Source: Colicola sp016286205 | GTDB lineage: Bacteria > Bacteroidota > Bacteroidia > Bacteroidales > Paludibacteraceae | NCBI GenBank assembly: GCA_016286205.1 | Contig: JAEESF010000010.1 | Coordinates: forward strand, 35,399-99,398 | Direction of reading: 5' to 3' | Length of the DNA stretch: 64,000 nucleotides | Part shown: one piece after another, positions 18,211 to 26,956 of the stretch | How the letters are laid out: each line of letters opens with the position of its first letter | Numbering within the stretch: position 1 is the first letter of the stretch | The notes under the pieces: generated by a model | The model's input: the letters and a program-made list of their open reading frames with translations, nothing else | Databases searched by the model: none | Told to the model about the DNA's origin: nothing | Translations under genes and position numbers: made by a program

Positions 18211-18990
18211 ATGAAAATAACAAAACAAATTCTTGTTGCGCTCTGCGCACTGTTGGCTCTGACTGCATGTCATAAGGAGAAAATCGATGTCAAGGCCGAG
18301 TATGAACGACTCTATGAGAATGCTTCGGCAGCATACGAAAACGCCACCACAATGGAAGAGATGGAGGCTAGTTATCAAAAACTGATAGATTCCACTTATC
18401 TGCTTCTGGAAGCAAACATGGGCGAACCTTACACGGATACCCTTTTCGTTCAGAATTACTATATGTTGTCTTTGGAGCAACGTACCACTCTGTTCGAGAA
18501 GATGCCGGCAGCAATGAAAGAGAACGAGGATATAGCAGAACTGCAAAAGAAATTCCTCGTTGAAATCGCAACTTCTGCGGGTAATCCTTATACCGATTTC
18601 ATCTCGCTCACTCCGGAAGGAGAAGAATTGGCTTTAAGCGATTTGGTAGGTAAAACCGATTATGTGCTTGTCGATTTCTGGGCTTCCTGGTGCCGCCCTT
18701 GCCGCCAACTTCTGCCGGTTCTCAAAGAGATTTATGCGTCTCAACCGAAAGGTCATCTGCAGATTTTGGGATGCAGCGTTGACAAGGATGAGGCTGCATG
18801 GCGCACGGCTCTTGCCGAAGAAGAACTGCCTTGGCCGCAGATTCGCGATGGCCGAGAGGGTAACTATATTTGCGCTGATAAATATGCGGTAATGTTTATT
18901 CCTACCACTATCTTGATTGATAAGGAGGGAATGATTGTTGCCCGCAATCCGGAAGAACCCGAATTGGAAGAAATTTTGTTAGGAGAATAA
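18211..18990 (+). CDS. TlpA/ResA-like thiol-disulfide oxidoreductase lipoprotein
   Basis: A 259-residue lipoprotein with signal MKITKQILVALCALLALTAC. Residues 25-130 are helical (many Glu/Ala), resembling the N-terminal region of Bacteroidetes TlpA proteins. The C-terminal half is an AhpC/TSA-thioredoxin domain with VDFWASWCRPCRQLLPVL (redox CRPC near residue 165) and cis-Pro in MFIPTTILIDKEG. It likely reduces periplasmic disulfides. Start spacing of 1 base to glgB indicates translational coupling although the functions seem unrelated. Confidence 0.9.
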   Translation: MKITKQILVALCALLALTACHKEKIDVKAEYERLYENASAAYENATTMEEMEASYQKLIDSTYLLLEANMGEPYTDTLFVQNYYMLSLEQRTTLFEKMPAAMKENEDIAELQKKFLVEIATSAGNPYTDFISLTPEGEELALSDLVGKTDYVLVDFWASWCRPCRQLLPVLKEIYASQPKGHLQILGCSVDKDEAAWRTALAEEELPWPQIRDGREGNYICADKYAVMFIPTTILIDKEGMIVARNPEEPELEEILLGE

Positions 18991-19007
18991 ATAAATCGTA
19001 AAGAATA

Positions 19008-19817
19008 ATGAGAGTAATTATCGAACCTTCGTATGACCTGCTGAGCCAGTGGGCTGCGAATTATGTGGCTAAACGTATCAACGAGTTTGGCCCGAAGGAG
19101 AGCGCTCCTTTTGTACTGGGTCTGCCTACTGGCAGTTCGCCACTGGGAATGTACAAAGCGCTGATTAAATTGAACCAAGAAGGAAAAGTGTCGTTCCGCA
19201 ATGTGGTAACATTCAATATGGATGAGTATGTTGGTCTGCCCGAAGAGCATCCTGAGAGTTATCATAGTTTCATGTGGAATAATTTCTTCAATCATATCGA
19301 CATCCGCAAAGAGAATGTGAATATCTTGAATGGCAATGCCGCAGACCTGGAGGCGGAATGCGCACGCTATGAGGCTAAGATCAAGCAGTTTGGTGGCATT
19401 CATCTTTTCCTCGGTGGTATTGGTCCGGACGGGCACATAGCATTCAACGAACCGGGTTCGTCGCTCTCTAGCCGTACGCGTAAAAAAGAGTTGACTACTG
19501 ATACGATTATTGCCAATAGTCGTTTCTTTGAAAACGATGTCAACAAAGTACCTAAAACGGCTCTTACCGTGGGTGTGGGAACTGTGATGGATGCGAAGGA
19601 AGTGCTGATCGTTGTGAATGGTCACAACAAAGCTCGTGCTTTACAGCACGCTATCGAAGAACCGATTAGTCATATGTGGACGGTTTCTGCACTTCAGATG
19701 CACCAACACGGCATCATCGTTTGCGACGAAGCAGCCTGCGAGGAACTCAAACTCGGCACATACAAGTATTTCCGTGATATTGAACGCAACAACCTTGATC
19801 CGAAGACGTTACTATAA
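19008..19817 (+). CDS. nagB: Glucosamine-6-phosphate deaminase
   Basis: A 269-residue enzyme converting glucosamine-6-phosphate to fructose-6-phosphate and ammonia. The family signature runs through FNMDEYVGLPEEHPESYH (catalytic Asp region) and FLGGIGPDGHIAFNEPG (active-site Asp/His), with phosphate-binding LGLPTGSSPLGMYKAL near the N-terminus. Length matches E. coli NagB (266). Its stop codon overlaps the first base of the cysS ATG. Confidence 0.96.
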   Translation: MRVIIEPSYDLLSQWAANYVAKRINEFGPKESAPFVLGLPTGSSPLGMYKALIKLNQEGKVSFRNVVTFNMDEYVGLPEEHPESYHSFMWNNFFNHIDIRKENVNILNGNAADLEAECARYEAKIKQFGGIHLFLGGIGPDGHIAFNEPGSSLSSRTRKKELTTDTIIANSRFFENDVNKVPKTALTVGVGTVMDAKEVLIVVNGHNKARALQHAIEEPISHMWTVSALQMHQHGIIVCDEAACEELKLGTYKYFRDIERNNLDPKTLL

Positions 19818-21280
19818 TGTTAGAAATCTATAATTCCCTATCTCGTCTTAAAGAAGAGTTCCGCCCGTTGCACGAAGGACACGTGGGCATGTATGTTTGC
19901 GGTCCTACTGTCTATGGCGATGCCCATTTGGGCCATGCACGTCCGGCTATTACCTTCGATTTGCTGTATCGCTATTTGCTGCATCTTGGCTACAAGGTGC
20001 GTTATGTGCGCAACATAACCGATGTCGGGCATCTCGAGCATGATGCAGATGAGGGCGAAGACAAAATAGCAAAAAAAGCACGACTTGAGCAACTCGAGCC
20101 GATGGAAGTGGTGCAATATTATACCAACCGCTATCATCGTGATATGGCTGCTCTCAATGTGTTGCCTCCATCTATCGAACCTCATGCTTCGGGCCATATC
20201 ATTGAGCAGATTGCTTTCGTGCAGAAGATACTTGACCATGGTTATGCATACGTCGCCAATGGTTCAGTCTATATGGACGTGGAGAAATATGCTAAGGATT
20301 ATCCTTATGGCAAATTGTCCGGACGTAACCTCAACGATATCGTTACCGAGACACGCGAACTAGATGGTCAGGCGGAGAAAAAGCACAGTTACGATTTTGC
20401 ACTTTGGAAGAAGGCTTCGCCCGAACATATCATGCATTGGCCGAGCCCATGGTCAGAAGGATTTCCCGGTTGGCATATGGAGTGTTCTACTATGGGAACC
20501 AAATATCTGGGCGAGCAGTTTGATATTCACGGAGGTGGCCTTGATCTGATCTTCCCGCATCATGAGGCAGAGATTGCCCAATCGTGTGCTGCGCTTGGCC
20601 ATGAGTCGGTTCACTATTGGATGCACAATAATATGATTACCATCGCAGGTAAGAAAATGGGCAAGAGCTACAACAATTTCATTACGTTGGAGCAGTTCTT
20701 TAGTGGTGAGCATCCATTATTGAGCAAGCCGTTTGGCCCGATGGTGATTCGATTCTTCATTCTGCAGGCTCATTATCGTTCGACAGTCGATTTCTCGTCT
20801 GAGGCACTTGAGGCGGCAGAGAAGGGTTTGCAACGTATGCAGGAAGCATATGCGCGCCTCTTGAAACTGCAGGCAGGTCCAAAAACTTCCGTTGAAATCG
20901 ACAATTTGCGTAAGCGTTGCCAAGAGGCGATGGACGATGATCTAAATTCGCCGTTTGTAATAGCAGCACTTTTTGATTCGGCGAAAGCCATCAATACGGT
21001 TTGGGACGGCAAGGGCACTATCAGCGAAGTCGATCTCGCTGAATTGCGTGATGTATGGAAGACCTACGCTATTGATATTCTTGGTTTGCGTTTGGAGGAA
21101 CAAGATGCAGGTGATTCCAAACTGAAAGCATTCGGTGGCGCTATCGACTTGCTGCTTGGCATTCGTTTGGAAGCTAAGCAAAACAAGGATTGGGCAACTA
21201 GCGATAAGATTCGCAACGAACTCACCGCGCTAGGTTTCCAAATCAAAGATACGAAAGACGGCTTCGAATGGAGTCTCTAA
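19817..21280 (+). CDS. cysS: Cysteinyl-tRNA synthetase
   Basis: A 487-residue class I synthetase that charges tRNA-Cys in the cytoplasm. It shows the zinc-binding N-terminal Cys in MYVCGPTVYGDAHLGHARP (containing the HIGH-type HLGH), the FPHHEAEIAQS zinc-site segment, and the KMSKS variant KKMGKSYNN. The C-terminal DALR-like domain ends in GFQIKDTKDGFEWSL. It overlaps nagB by 1 base and the next gene by 13 bases. Confidence 0.97.
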   Translation: MLEIYNSLSRLKEEFRPLHEGHVGMYVCGPTVYGDAHLGHARPAITFDLLYRYLLHLGYKVRYVRNITDVGHLEHDADEGEDKIAKKARLEQLEPMEVVQYYTNRYHRDMAALNVLPPSIEPHASGHIIEQIAFVQKILDHGYAYVANGSVYMDVEKYAKDYPYGKLSGRNLNDIVTETRELDGQAEKKHSYDFALWKKASPEHIMHWPSPWSEGFPGWHMECSTMGTKYLGEQFDIHGGGLDLIFPHHEAEIAQSCAALGHESVHYWMHNNMITIAGKKMGKSYNNFITLEQFFSGEHPLLSKPFGPMVIRFFILQAHYRSTVDFSSEALEAAEKGLQRMQEAYARLLKLQAGPKTSVEIDNLRKRCQEAMDDDLNSPFVIAALFDSAKAINTVWDGKGTISEVDLAELRDVWKTYAIDILGLRLEEQDAGDSKLKAFGGAIDLLLGIRLEAKQNKDWATSDKIRNELTALGFQIKDTKDGFEWSL

Positions 21281-21981
21281 AAGAGAAATATCATTGGTAT
21301 AAGAAGGCGCTATGGGTGCTTGCCGCCCTGGCCCTTCTTCCGTTTGTGATTATTCCTTTTTGGAAATGCAGTGGACCGGAGGAACAGGAGGAAACGATTG
21401 TAGAAGATAATTTGGTAGCTTATCCCGGTCGTACCTTCAGTTACAAACTCAAGTTCAACGATTTGCAATCTCGTCAGCATGAGGTAGCAAGTCGCATTGG
21501 CCTGCCGCGCCCACCGCAAGACAGGGCGGATGCAGCATCCATGCGGAAGCAATTGGTAGAAATCACTACGTGCGATAATTACGTGGTGGACAGTTTGACC
21601 CATTCGGTGCCTTACCTGATTCCTTCTGCCAAACGTGAACTAGATTCTATCGGTGCGGGCTTTGCTGATATCCTTCAGCGAAACAACTTGCCGCATTATC
21701 GCTTCTATGTAACATCTGTTTTGCGTACGCAAGAAGATATACGATATCTGCAGAAGAGCGGCAATATCAATTCTGTAACTCAGTCATGCCATTGCTACGG
21801 CACTACTTTTGACCTCGCGTATATGCGTTATGATAAGGTAACGCGCACGCGCGACTACATGCACGAAGATAATCTGAAATTAGTGTTGGGGCAGACATTG
21901 CTGAATGAGCAACGCAAGGGGAGAATATTTGTCAAGTACGAAGCGAAACAGTCATGTTTCCATATTACCGTGCGGCAATAG
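21268..21981 (+). CDS. DUF5715 family membrane-anchored protein
   Basis: A 237-residue protein with one N-terminal transmembrane segment (ALWVLAALALLPFVIIPFW) and an extracytoplasmic domain. The C-terminal half (about 100-237) fits the Bacteroidetes DUF5715 family. It holds HYRFYVTSVLRTQEDIRYLQ, SCHCYGTTFDLAY and a final His strand CFHITV, an SxHxxGxxxD arrangement reminiscent of M15 D,D-peptidases, so a cell-wall peptidase-like role is plausible but unproven. It overlaps cysS by 13 bases and its 3' end overlaps the convergent gene at 21965 by 17 bases. Confidence 0.8.
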   Translation: MESLKEKYHWYKKALWVLAALALLPFVIIPFWKCSGPEEQEETIVEDNLVAYPGRTFSYKLKFNDLQSRQHEVASRIGLPRPPQDRADAASMRKQLVEITTCDNYVVDSLTHSVPYLIPSAKRELDSIGAGFADILQRNNLPHYRFYVTSVLRTQEDIRYLQKSGNINSVTQSCHCYGTTFDLAYMRYDKVTRTRDYMHEDNLKLVLGQTLLNEQRKGRIFVKYEAKQSCFHITVRQ

Positions 21982-22372
21982 CCCTTCGTTCTCTAACAAT
22001 CATCAGAGCTTCCTCGCGTATATCGTCAGGAAGCTCTATTTGTCTTAGTTGCAGGCTGCGACACCAGCCAGGAACATCGTTTTCCGGAAGAGTATTGAAT
22101 ACCTGACGAATAGCTTCGTGCTGTTCTTGGGTATAATTGGCGGGATTTATTCCTGCTAACTCATCCAATTCTTCGTCATCGTAATATTCGGGCTTAGCAT
22201 CCGATTGCAGCAATGTCTCCTTTTCGCAAACCAGGTGCATTCCACAACATTCGCCCTCGGTTGGCGTTGGAACAGTAGTGGCTTTGGGCGCGCGCTTTTT
22301 TCTACGTTCATGCAGTTCTGTCGCAATTAAGACAAAGAGCGCTAATGCTATGAAGATAATTAGAGGAATCAT
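21965..22372 (-). CDS. Small membrane-anchored hypothetical protein downstream of parE
   Basis: A 135-residue protein: one N-terminal hydrophobic helix (MIPLIIFIALALFVLIATEL), a basic stretch (HERRKKRAPK), then a soluble part with a Cys/His cluster (GECCGMHLVCEKE) followed by acidic and helical segments. The family is not one I can name. Its ATG overlaps the parE stop (ATGA-type coupling), so it is co-translated with parE. The three clustered Cys and one His could bind metal; this is inference. Confidence 0.7.
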   Translation of the reverse strand: MIPLIIFIALALFVLIATELHERRKKRAPKATTVPTPTEGECCGMHLVCEKETLLQSDAKPEYYDDEELDELAGINPANYTQEQHEAIRQVFNTLPENDVPGWCRSLQLRQIELPDDIREEALMIVRERRAIAAR

Positions 22373-24288
22373 TCGTCTCCTTCAACCACATCTTCCTCAA
22401 TGCGGAGGTTGTCGATAATAAAGTTCTGACGTTCGGTTGTGTTTTTGCCCATGTAGTAAGCCAGCAAATCACTTACCTTGTCATCCTTGCGAAGCATGAC
22501 TTGGTCCAAACGGATGCCTGCTCCGATAAATTCCTTGAACTCTTCCCAAGAAATCTCACCCAGACCTTTGAATCGTGTGATCTCCGGATTCTTAATCTCG
22601 TTCAGCGCTGTCAGACGTTCCTCTTCGCTATAGCAATAGCGAGTCTGATTCTTGTCTTTGACGCGGAAGAGAGGTGTCTGCAGAATATAGACGTGTCCTT
22701 TCTTAACCAGATCCGGGAAGAACTGCAGGAAGAAGGTCAACATCAGCAAGCGAATGTGCATACCATCGACATCGGCATCGGTAGCGATGATCACTTTGTT
22801 GTAACGCAATTCGTCCAATCCATCTTCTATGTTCAGAGCCGATTGCAGGCAATTGAATTCTTCATTCTCATATACCACCTGTTTGGTCAGTCCGAAACAG
22901 TTCAGCGGTTTGCCTCGTAGCGAGAATACGGCCTGGGTACGGACATCGCGGCTTTTTGTGATACTACCGGAAGCGGAAAGACCCTCGGTGATGAAAATGC
23001 TACTCTCCAAACGCAAATCTTCGTCAGAATCTTTGGACGGGCGAACCGGTTTCGGATCATTCAGGTGAATCTGGCAATCGCGTAACTTAGGATTGTTGAT
23101 GAGGTTCTTCTTTGCTCTTTCGCGTGCATTCTTCGAAACAGCGGCAATGGCTTTACGCTCTTTCTCGCTGTCCTGTATTTTTTGCAACATTACCTCTGTT
23201 ATCTCCGGATGTTTGTGGAGATAATTGTCGAGTTGCTGTTTGACAAAATCATTGACGAATTTGTTGACACTCAGTCCGCCTGTCGGTGACATATCTTTCG
23301 AACCCAGTTTGACTTTGGTCTGGCTCTCGAATACAGGCTCTTCCACATTGATGGCAATAGCACCCACAACGCCGTTTCGGATATCGGACAGGTCTTGATT
23401 CTTGTTGAAAAACTCCTTGATAGTACGGCCGATGGCCTCGCGATAAGCGGCTTGGTGTGTTCCTCCTTGTATGGTGTGCTGGCCGTTTACGAACGAATAA
23501 TACTCGTCTCCGTTTTGATCCGTATGGGTCAGTGCGATCTCAATATCTTCGCCCTTGATGTGAATAATCGGGTAGAGTGGTTCTACGGTCATATTCTCGG
23601 TCAAAAGATCCAACAGACCGAACTTCGAAACGAATTTCTGGCCGTTGTAGACGAGCGTCAGACCGGTATTCAGATAAGCATAGTTGCGAAGCAGTTCCTC
23701 AATGTAATCATCGCGGAATTTGTAGTTCTCAAACAGCCCCTTGCTGTTGTCCGGCACAAACTCAATCACCGTGCCTCGTTTCTCCGGACCATTGTATTCC
23801 TGAATATCGGTATCGGAAACCAGATGGCCTTGTTTGAACACGGCTTTGCGGGTCTTGCCTTCACGGAAAGACTGTACGCTAAATTCCATAGAAAGTGCAT
23901 TCACGGCTTTGGTACCCACACCGTTCAATCCGACAGATTTCTTGAAAGCTTTGCTGTCGTATTTACCACCGGTGTTCAGCAACGATACGGCTTCTACCAT
24001 CTTGCCTAAAGGAATTCCGCGGCCATAGTCTCTCACGCGAACACGTCCATCATGGATGTCCACATCTATCACTTTGCCTTCACCCATACGGAACTCGTCG
24101 ATAGAGTTGTCTATCGTCTCTTTGACTAATACGTAGATACCATCATCACTATGGGAACCATCACCGAGTTTTCCGATGTACATACCCGGACGACGACGAA
24201 TGTGCTCACGATCATCAAGATGGATGATATTTTCGTCGCCGTAGGAAGTTTCTACGGGTGTTTTAGGGGTTTCGTCTATTTCTGCCAT
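22369..24288 (-). CDS. parE: DNA topoisomerase IV subunit B
   Basis: A 639-residue type IIA topoisomerase ATPase subunit. It shows the GHKL ATP site (ETIDNSIDEF, RDYGRGIPLG, VGLNGVGTKAVNAL) and the TOPRIM region (ITEGLSASGSI, IIATDADVDGMHIR). Length and the lack of a GyrB-type insert support ParE over GyrB. The frame extends to 24315, but that overlaps the promoter -7 box (24313-24320); MAEIDETPK at 24288 is the better start. No parC is next to it here: the next gene is the small membrane protein. Role: decatenation of daughter chromosomes. Confidence 0.92.
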   Translation of the reverse strand: MAEIDETPKTPVETSYGDENIIHLDDREHIRRRPGMYIGKLGDGSHSDDGIYVLVKETIDNSIDEFRMGEGKVIDVDIHDGRVRVRDYGRGIPLGKMVEAVSLLNTGGKYDSKAFKKSVGLNGVGTKAVNALSMEFSVQSFREGKTRKAVFKQGHLVSDTDIQEYNGPEKRGTVIEFVPDNSKGLFENYKFRDDYIEELLRNYAYLNTGLTLVYNGQKFVSKFGLLDLLTENMTVEPLYPIIHIKGEDIEIALTHTDQNGDEYYSFVNGQHTIQGGTHQAAYREAIGRTIKEFFNKNQDLSDIRNGVVGAIAINVEEPVFESQTKVKLGSKDMSPTGGLSVNKFVNDFVKQQLDNYLHKHPEITEVMLQKIQDSEKERKAIAAVSKNARERAKKNLINNPKLRDCQIHLNDPKPVRPSKDSDEDLRLESSIFITEGLSASGSITKSRDVRTQAVFSLRGKPLNCFGLTKQVVYENEEFNCLQSALNIEDGLDELRYNKVIIATDADVDGMHIRLLMLTFFLQFFPDLVKKGHVYILQTPLFRVKDKNQTRYCYSEEERLTALNEIKNPEITRFKGLGEISWEEFKEFIGAGIRLDQVMLRKDDKVSDLLAYYMGKNTTERQNFIIDNLRIEEDVVEGDE

Positions 24289-24312
24289 ACTATCCCAAAT
24301 TAAAATCGGGCA

Positions 24313-24344
24313 CAAAAGTACACAAAAAAAATGAATTATGCAAA
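24313..24344 (-). promoter_or_regulatory. Promoter of parE
   Basis: Minus strand TTTG (24341-24344), 20 nt, TACTTTTG (24313-24320). The -33 box lies in a near-palindrome ATGCAAATTTTTGCAT. This promoter rules out the longer parE start. Confidence 0.82.
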
Positions 24345-24378
24345 TTTTTGCATAAATAAATCTATTTTAGCGGGGAAA

Positions 24379-25800
24379 TTAGAGCAATCCGCGGTCCTTG
24401 GCCAATTGCATCAGATAGGCTTTCGCGGGCTCGTATTCGTTAGGAATAATGCCATCGAGAATAGCATCTTTGATTGCCATCTTCAGTTCGCCCACGGTAG
24501 AACACGGTTCCAGGTGGAGAATCTCCATGATTTCATCGCCTTTGACAGGTGGTTGGAAATTGCGTATGCGGTCCCGTTCTTCCAGTTCCACCATCTTCTC
24601 TCTAACTAACTGATAGTTCCGATGGAATCGGGCTTTTTTCTCCTCATTGCGACTGGTGATATCGGCATCGCAGAGGAGCATGAGATCGTCAATATCGTCA
24701 CCTGCTTCGAAGAGCAAACGGCGAACTGCGCTATCGGTTACGGTGTCTTCTATCAGATTGATGGGGCGCATGTGCAAATCTACCATTTTGCGGACATACT
24801 CCATCTTCTCGTTTTGCGGCAGTTTCATCTTAGCGAAGATGCGCGGCACCATTTTCGCGCCCAAGTAATTGTGGTTGCGGAAAGTCCATCCATTCTGCGC
24901 ATCCCATGCTTTGCTTTTGGGTTTTCCGATGTCGTGTAACAGAGCCGCCCAACGCAGCCACAAGTCTTTTTCCGCTAACCGCTGGCTATCTGCTACATTA
25001 TCTAGCACTTGCAGCGTGTGGTAGAATACATCTTTATGCCCGCGCCCGCCCTTTACTTCTATGCCTTTCAGCGCAGCCAGTTCAGGGAAGATGAGTGGCA
25101 GAAGTCCGGTTTTGTCGAGCAAGAGCCATCCCTCCGAGGGCTTGCGACTAAGCATGATTTTGTTTAGTTCGTCCGCTATGCGTTCGCGCGTGATGATCTC
25201 AATACGTTTCGCGTTGCGCGCGATGGCATCGAAAGTCTCCGGATAGAGATTGAATCCCAATTGCGTAGCAAAACGGATAGCCCGCATCATGCGCAACGGA
25301 TCGTCGCTGAAAGTAATGTCCGGATCTAGTGGCGTGCGAATGATACAACGCTCTAAATCCCCGATTCCATCGAAAGGATCTAGCAATTCGCCGTATCGAT
25401 TTTTGTTCAGACAGATGGCCATCGCATTGATGGTAAAGTCGCGGCGATCTTGGTCTTCTTGCAGCGTTCCATCTTCCACTATCGGATTGCGGCTATCATG
25501 CCGATAACTCTCGCGCCGCGCGCCAACAAATTCCAGCTCCAGGTCTTTGCGTTTGACTTGCGCTGTTCCGTAGGTTTTGAAGATAGACAAATGCGCTCCG
25601 CGTCCCAAACGCTTCGCTACGGCTTCTGCCAGCGCAATACCCGAACCAACCACCACCACATCTATATCGGTGCTCTCGCGATGCAGAAATAGGTCACGCA
25701 CCCAACCGCCAATCACATAGCAATCGAGTCTGAGTTTATCCGCTTCTTCGCCCACCAGATGAAGAATAGGTAAGTTGATTTTTTCTTGATTAATGACCAT
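24379..25800 (-). CDS. cca: CCA tRNA nucleotidyltransferase with HD domain
   Basis: A 473-residue enzyme that adds or repairs the 3'-CCA of tRNAs. The class II nucleotidyltransferase motif is GGWVRDLFLHRESTDIDVVV (GG and DxD metal site), followed by RRDFTINAMAI, the RMMRAIRFATQL nucleotide-recognition region, and an HD domain (LRWAALLHDIGKPK). The upstream-extended frame to 25881 runs through the promoter; the ATG at 25800 (MVINQEK) is the true start. It is transcribed away from rpsP. Confidence 0.93.
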   Translation of the reverse strand: MVINQEKINLPILHLVGEEADKLRLDCYVIGGWVRDLFLHRESTDIDVVVVGSGIALAEAVAKRLGRGAHLSIFKTYGTAQVKRKDLELEFVGARRESYRHDSRNPIVEDGTLQEDQDRRDFTINAMAICLNKNRYGELLDPFDGIGDLERCIIRTPLDPDITFSDDPLRMMRAIRFATQLGFNLYPETFDAIARNAKRIEIITRERIADELNKIMLSRKPSEGWLLLDKTGLLPLIFPELAALKGIEVKGGRGHKDVFYHTLQVLDNVADSQRLAEKDLWLRWAALLHDIGKPKSKAWDAQNGWTFRNHNYLGAKMVPRIFAKMKLPQNEKMEYVRKMVDLHMRPINLIEDTVTDSAVRRLLFEAGDDIDDLMLLCDADITSRNEEKKARFHRNYQLVREKMVELEERDRIRNFQPPVKGDEIMEILHLEPCSTVGELKMAIKDAILDGIIPNEYEPAKAYLMQLAKDRGLL

Positions 25801-25819
25801 TGTCTGACCTTTGCGGCTG

Positions 25820-25851
25820 CAAAGGTAATACTTTTTCTTGACATAGGCAAA
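25820..25851 (-). promoter_or_regulatory. Promoter of cca
   Basis: Minus strand TTTG (25848-25851), 20 nt, TACCTTTG (25820-25827). The -7 box is mirrored downstream: ACCTTTGC-AGCC-GCAAAGGT, a perfect 8-bp inverted repeat straddling the presumed start. Confidence 0.82.
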
Positions 25852-25870
25852 TTTTTGCGAATAGATAATT

Positions 25871-25958
25871 TTCAAAATCACGGGATAATATACTTTGTAT
25901 ATTATAGGTATGTGTAGGATACGTGATTGTCTCGGTATTGTCAGGTAAACGTCTCGTC
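25871..25958 (+). repeat. Structured intergenic repeat, copy B
   Basis: Outer pair AATCACG (25876-25882) / CGTGATT (25922-25928), inner pair ATAATATAC (25885-25893) / GTATATTAT (25897-25905) with TTT loop, then three boxes at exact 11-nt steps: GTCTCG (25929), GTCAGG (25940), GTCTCG (25951). It lies between the divergent cca and rpsP promoters. The rest of this 397-bp intergenic stretch (about 25960-26070) shows no gene. Confidence 0.85.
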
Positions 25959-26073
25959 AATAAAATGACCAAAATCTCTTCTGAGCCTAGAAACTGTAAG
26001 GCCTGAGAGCGGGTTTATGAATATGCGTTTTTATCTAGTAGGATTAGTTAAAATGAATTTTTTCTTTGAAAAA

Positions 26074-26105
26074 TTTGGTCAATTGAAAAATTTGTAGTAA
26101 TTTTG
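26074..26105 (+). promoter_or_regulatory. Promoter of rpsP
   Basis: TTTG (26074-26077), 20 nt, TAATTTTG (26098-26105). The leader (about 90 nt) begins with a hairpin GCTTTTT-CGAGT-AAAAAGC, which could take part in autogenous control; that is inference. Confidence 0.8.
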
Positions 26106-26197
26106 CGCGCTTTTTCGAGTAAAAAGCACTAACAATTATTGTTTAACTCGGACAGACAACTCGTGAAGTTGCAAGTCCCACAAATCAAAAAGTCTAA

Positions 26198-26836
26198 ATG
26201 GCAACAAAGATTCGTTTGGCTCGTTATGGTCACAAAGACTATGCTTTCTACCACATCGTAGTAGCAGACAGCCGCTCGCCACGTGATGGCAAAATTATCG
26301 AACGTCTCGGTTCGTTCAACCCTAACACCAACCCTGCAACCGTAATCCTGAATTTCGATCGCGCTCTGTACTGGGTAGGCGTAGGCGCACAACCGACAGA
26401 CACCGTACGTACAATCCTTTCTAACGAAGGTGTGCTGCTGATGAAGCACTTGAACGGCGGTGTAGCCAAAGGCGCATTTAGCCAAGAAGAGGCTCAAAAG
26501 CGTTTCGACGCTTGGAAGGCAGAGAAAGATGCCAAGAACGGCAAGATCAGCAAAGCTGAGGCAGAGAAGAAAGCTGCTGCAGAGAAGGCTCTCCTCGCTC
26601 AAGAGGTTGAGACCAACAAGGCAAAAGCCGCTGCAATTGCTGAGAAGCGTGCTGCCGCTGCTGCAGAGTTGGCTGCTGCCGCTCAAGAGGCTGCTCAAGA
26701 GGCTGCCGCTGCAGAGGCTGAGGCTAATGGCGAAGAGCCCGCAGAGGAAATTCCTGCAGAGGAACCCGCTGTTGAGGAGCCAGCCGCAGAAGAAGCTGCT
26801 GCTGAAGAGCCTGCTCAAGAAGAGGCCGCTGAGTAA
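26198..26836 (+). CDS. rpsP: 30S ribosomal protein S16 with long Ala/Glu-rich tail
   Basis: Residues 1-80 are a normal S16: ATKIRLARYGHKDYAFYHIV, DSRSPRDGKIIERLGSFNP. The remaining 130 residues form an unusual extension: first helical and Lys/Ala-rich (about 105-165), then acidic with repeated EEPA/AEE units. S16 is usually 80-100 residues, but an extended tail is known in Bacteroidetes. Here it brings the protein to 212. It is monocistronic and ends at a strong terminator. Incorporated in the small subunit body; the tail's role is unknown. Confidence 0.96.
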   Translation: MATKIRLARYGHKDYAFYHIVVADSRSPRDGKIIERLGSFNPNTNPATVILNFDRALYWVGVGAQPTDTVRTILSNEGVLLMKHLNGGVAKGAFSQEEAQKRFDAWKAEKDAKNGKISKAEAEKKAAAEKALLAQEVETNKAKAAAIAEKRAAAAAELAAAAQEAAQEAAAAEAEANGEEPAEEIPAEEPAVEEPAAEEAAAEEPAQEEAAE

Positions 26837-26860
26837 GATCAGTTGTTTTCTCGAGAAAAG

Positions 26861-26894
26861 AAGTCTAAAACGAAAGTTTTGGGCTTTTTTTTTT
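26861..26894 (+). terminator. Rho-independent terminator after rpsP
   Basis: Stem AAGTCTAAAAC (26861-26871), GAAA loop, stem GTTTTGGGCTT (26876-26886) and a run of T to 26894. The T-run merges into the -33 box of the next promoter. Confidence 0.88.
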
Positions 26895-26923
26895 GCTTAT
26901 GTCAAAAAAAAGTTGTAACTTTG
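26892..26923 (+). promoter_or_regulatory. Promoter of the polysaccharide cluster
   Basis: TTTG (26892-26895), 20 nt, TAACTTTG (26916-26923). A perfect hairpin TGCGCAC-TTTTC-GTGCGCA follows directly in the leader. Confidence 0.83.
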
Positions 26924-26956
26924 CGCACTTTTCGTGCGCAGGAGTTCAAAAAAGCA

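Noticed and set aside
22369..24288. GyrB instead of ParE
   Set aside because: Length, the layout of the GHKL and TOPRIM motifs and lack of a GyrB-type insertion favour ParE; the choice is not absolute without alignment.
26843..26956. Extended N-terminus for the first glycosyltransferase
   Set aside because: The extra codons lie over the rpsP terminator and the cluster promoter; the GT2 fold begins right at the 26957 start.
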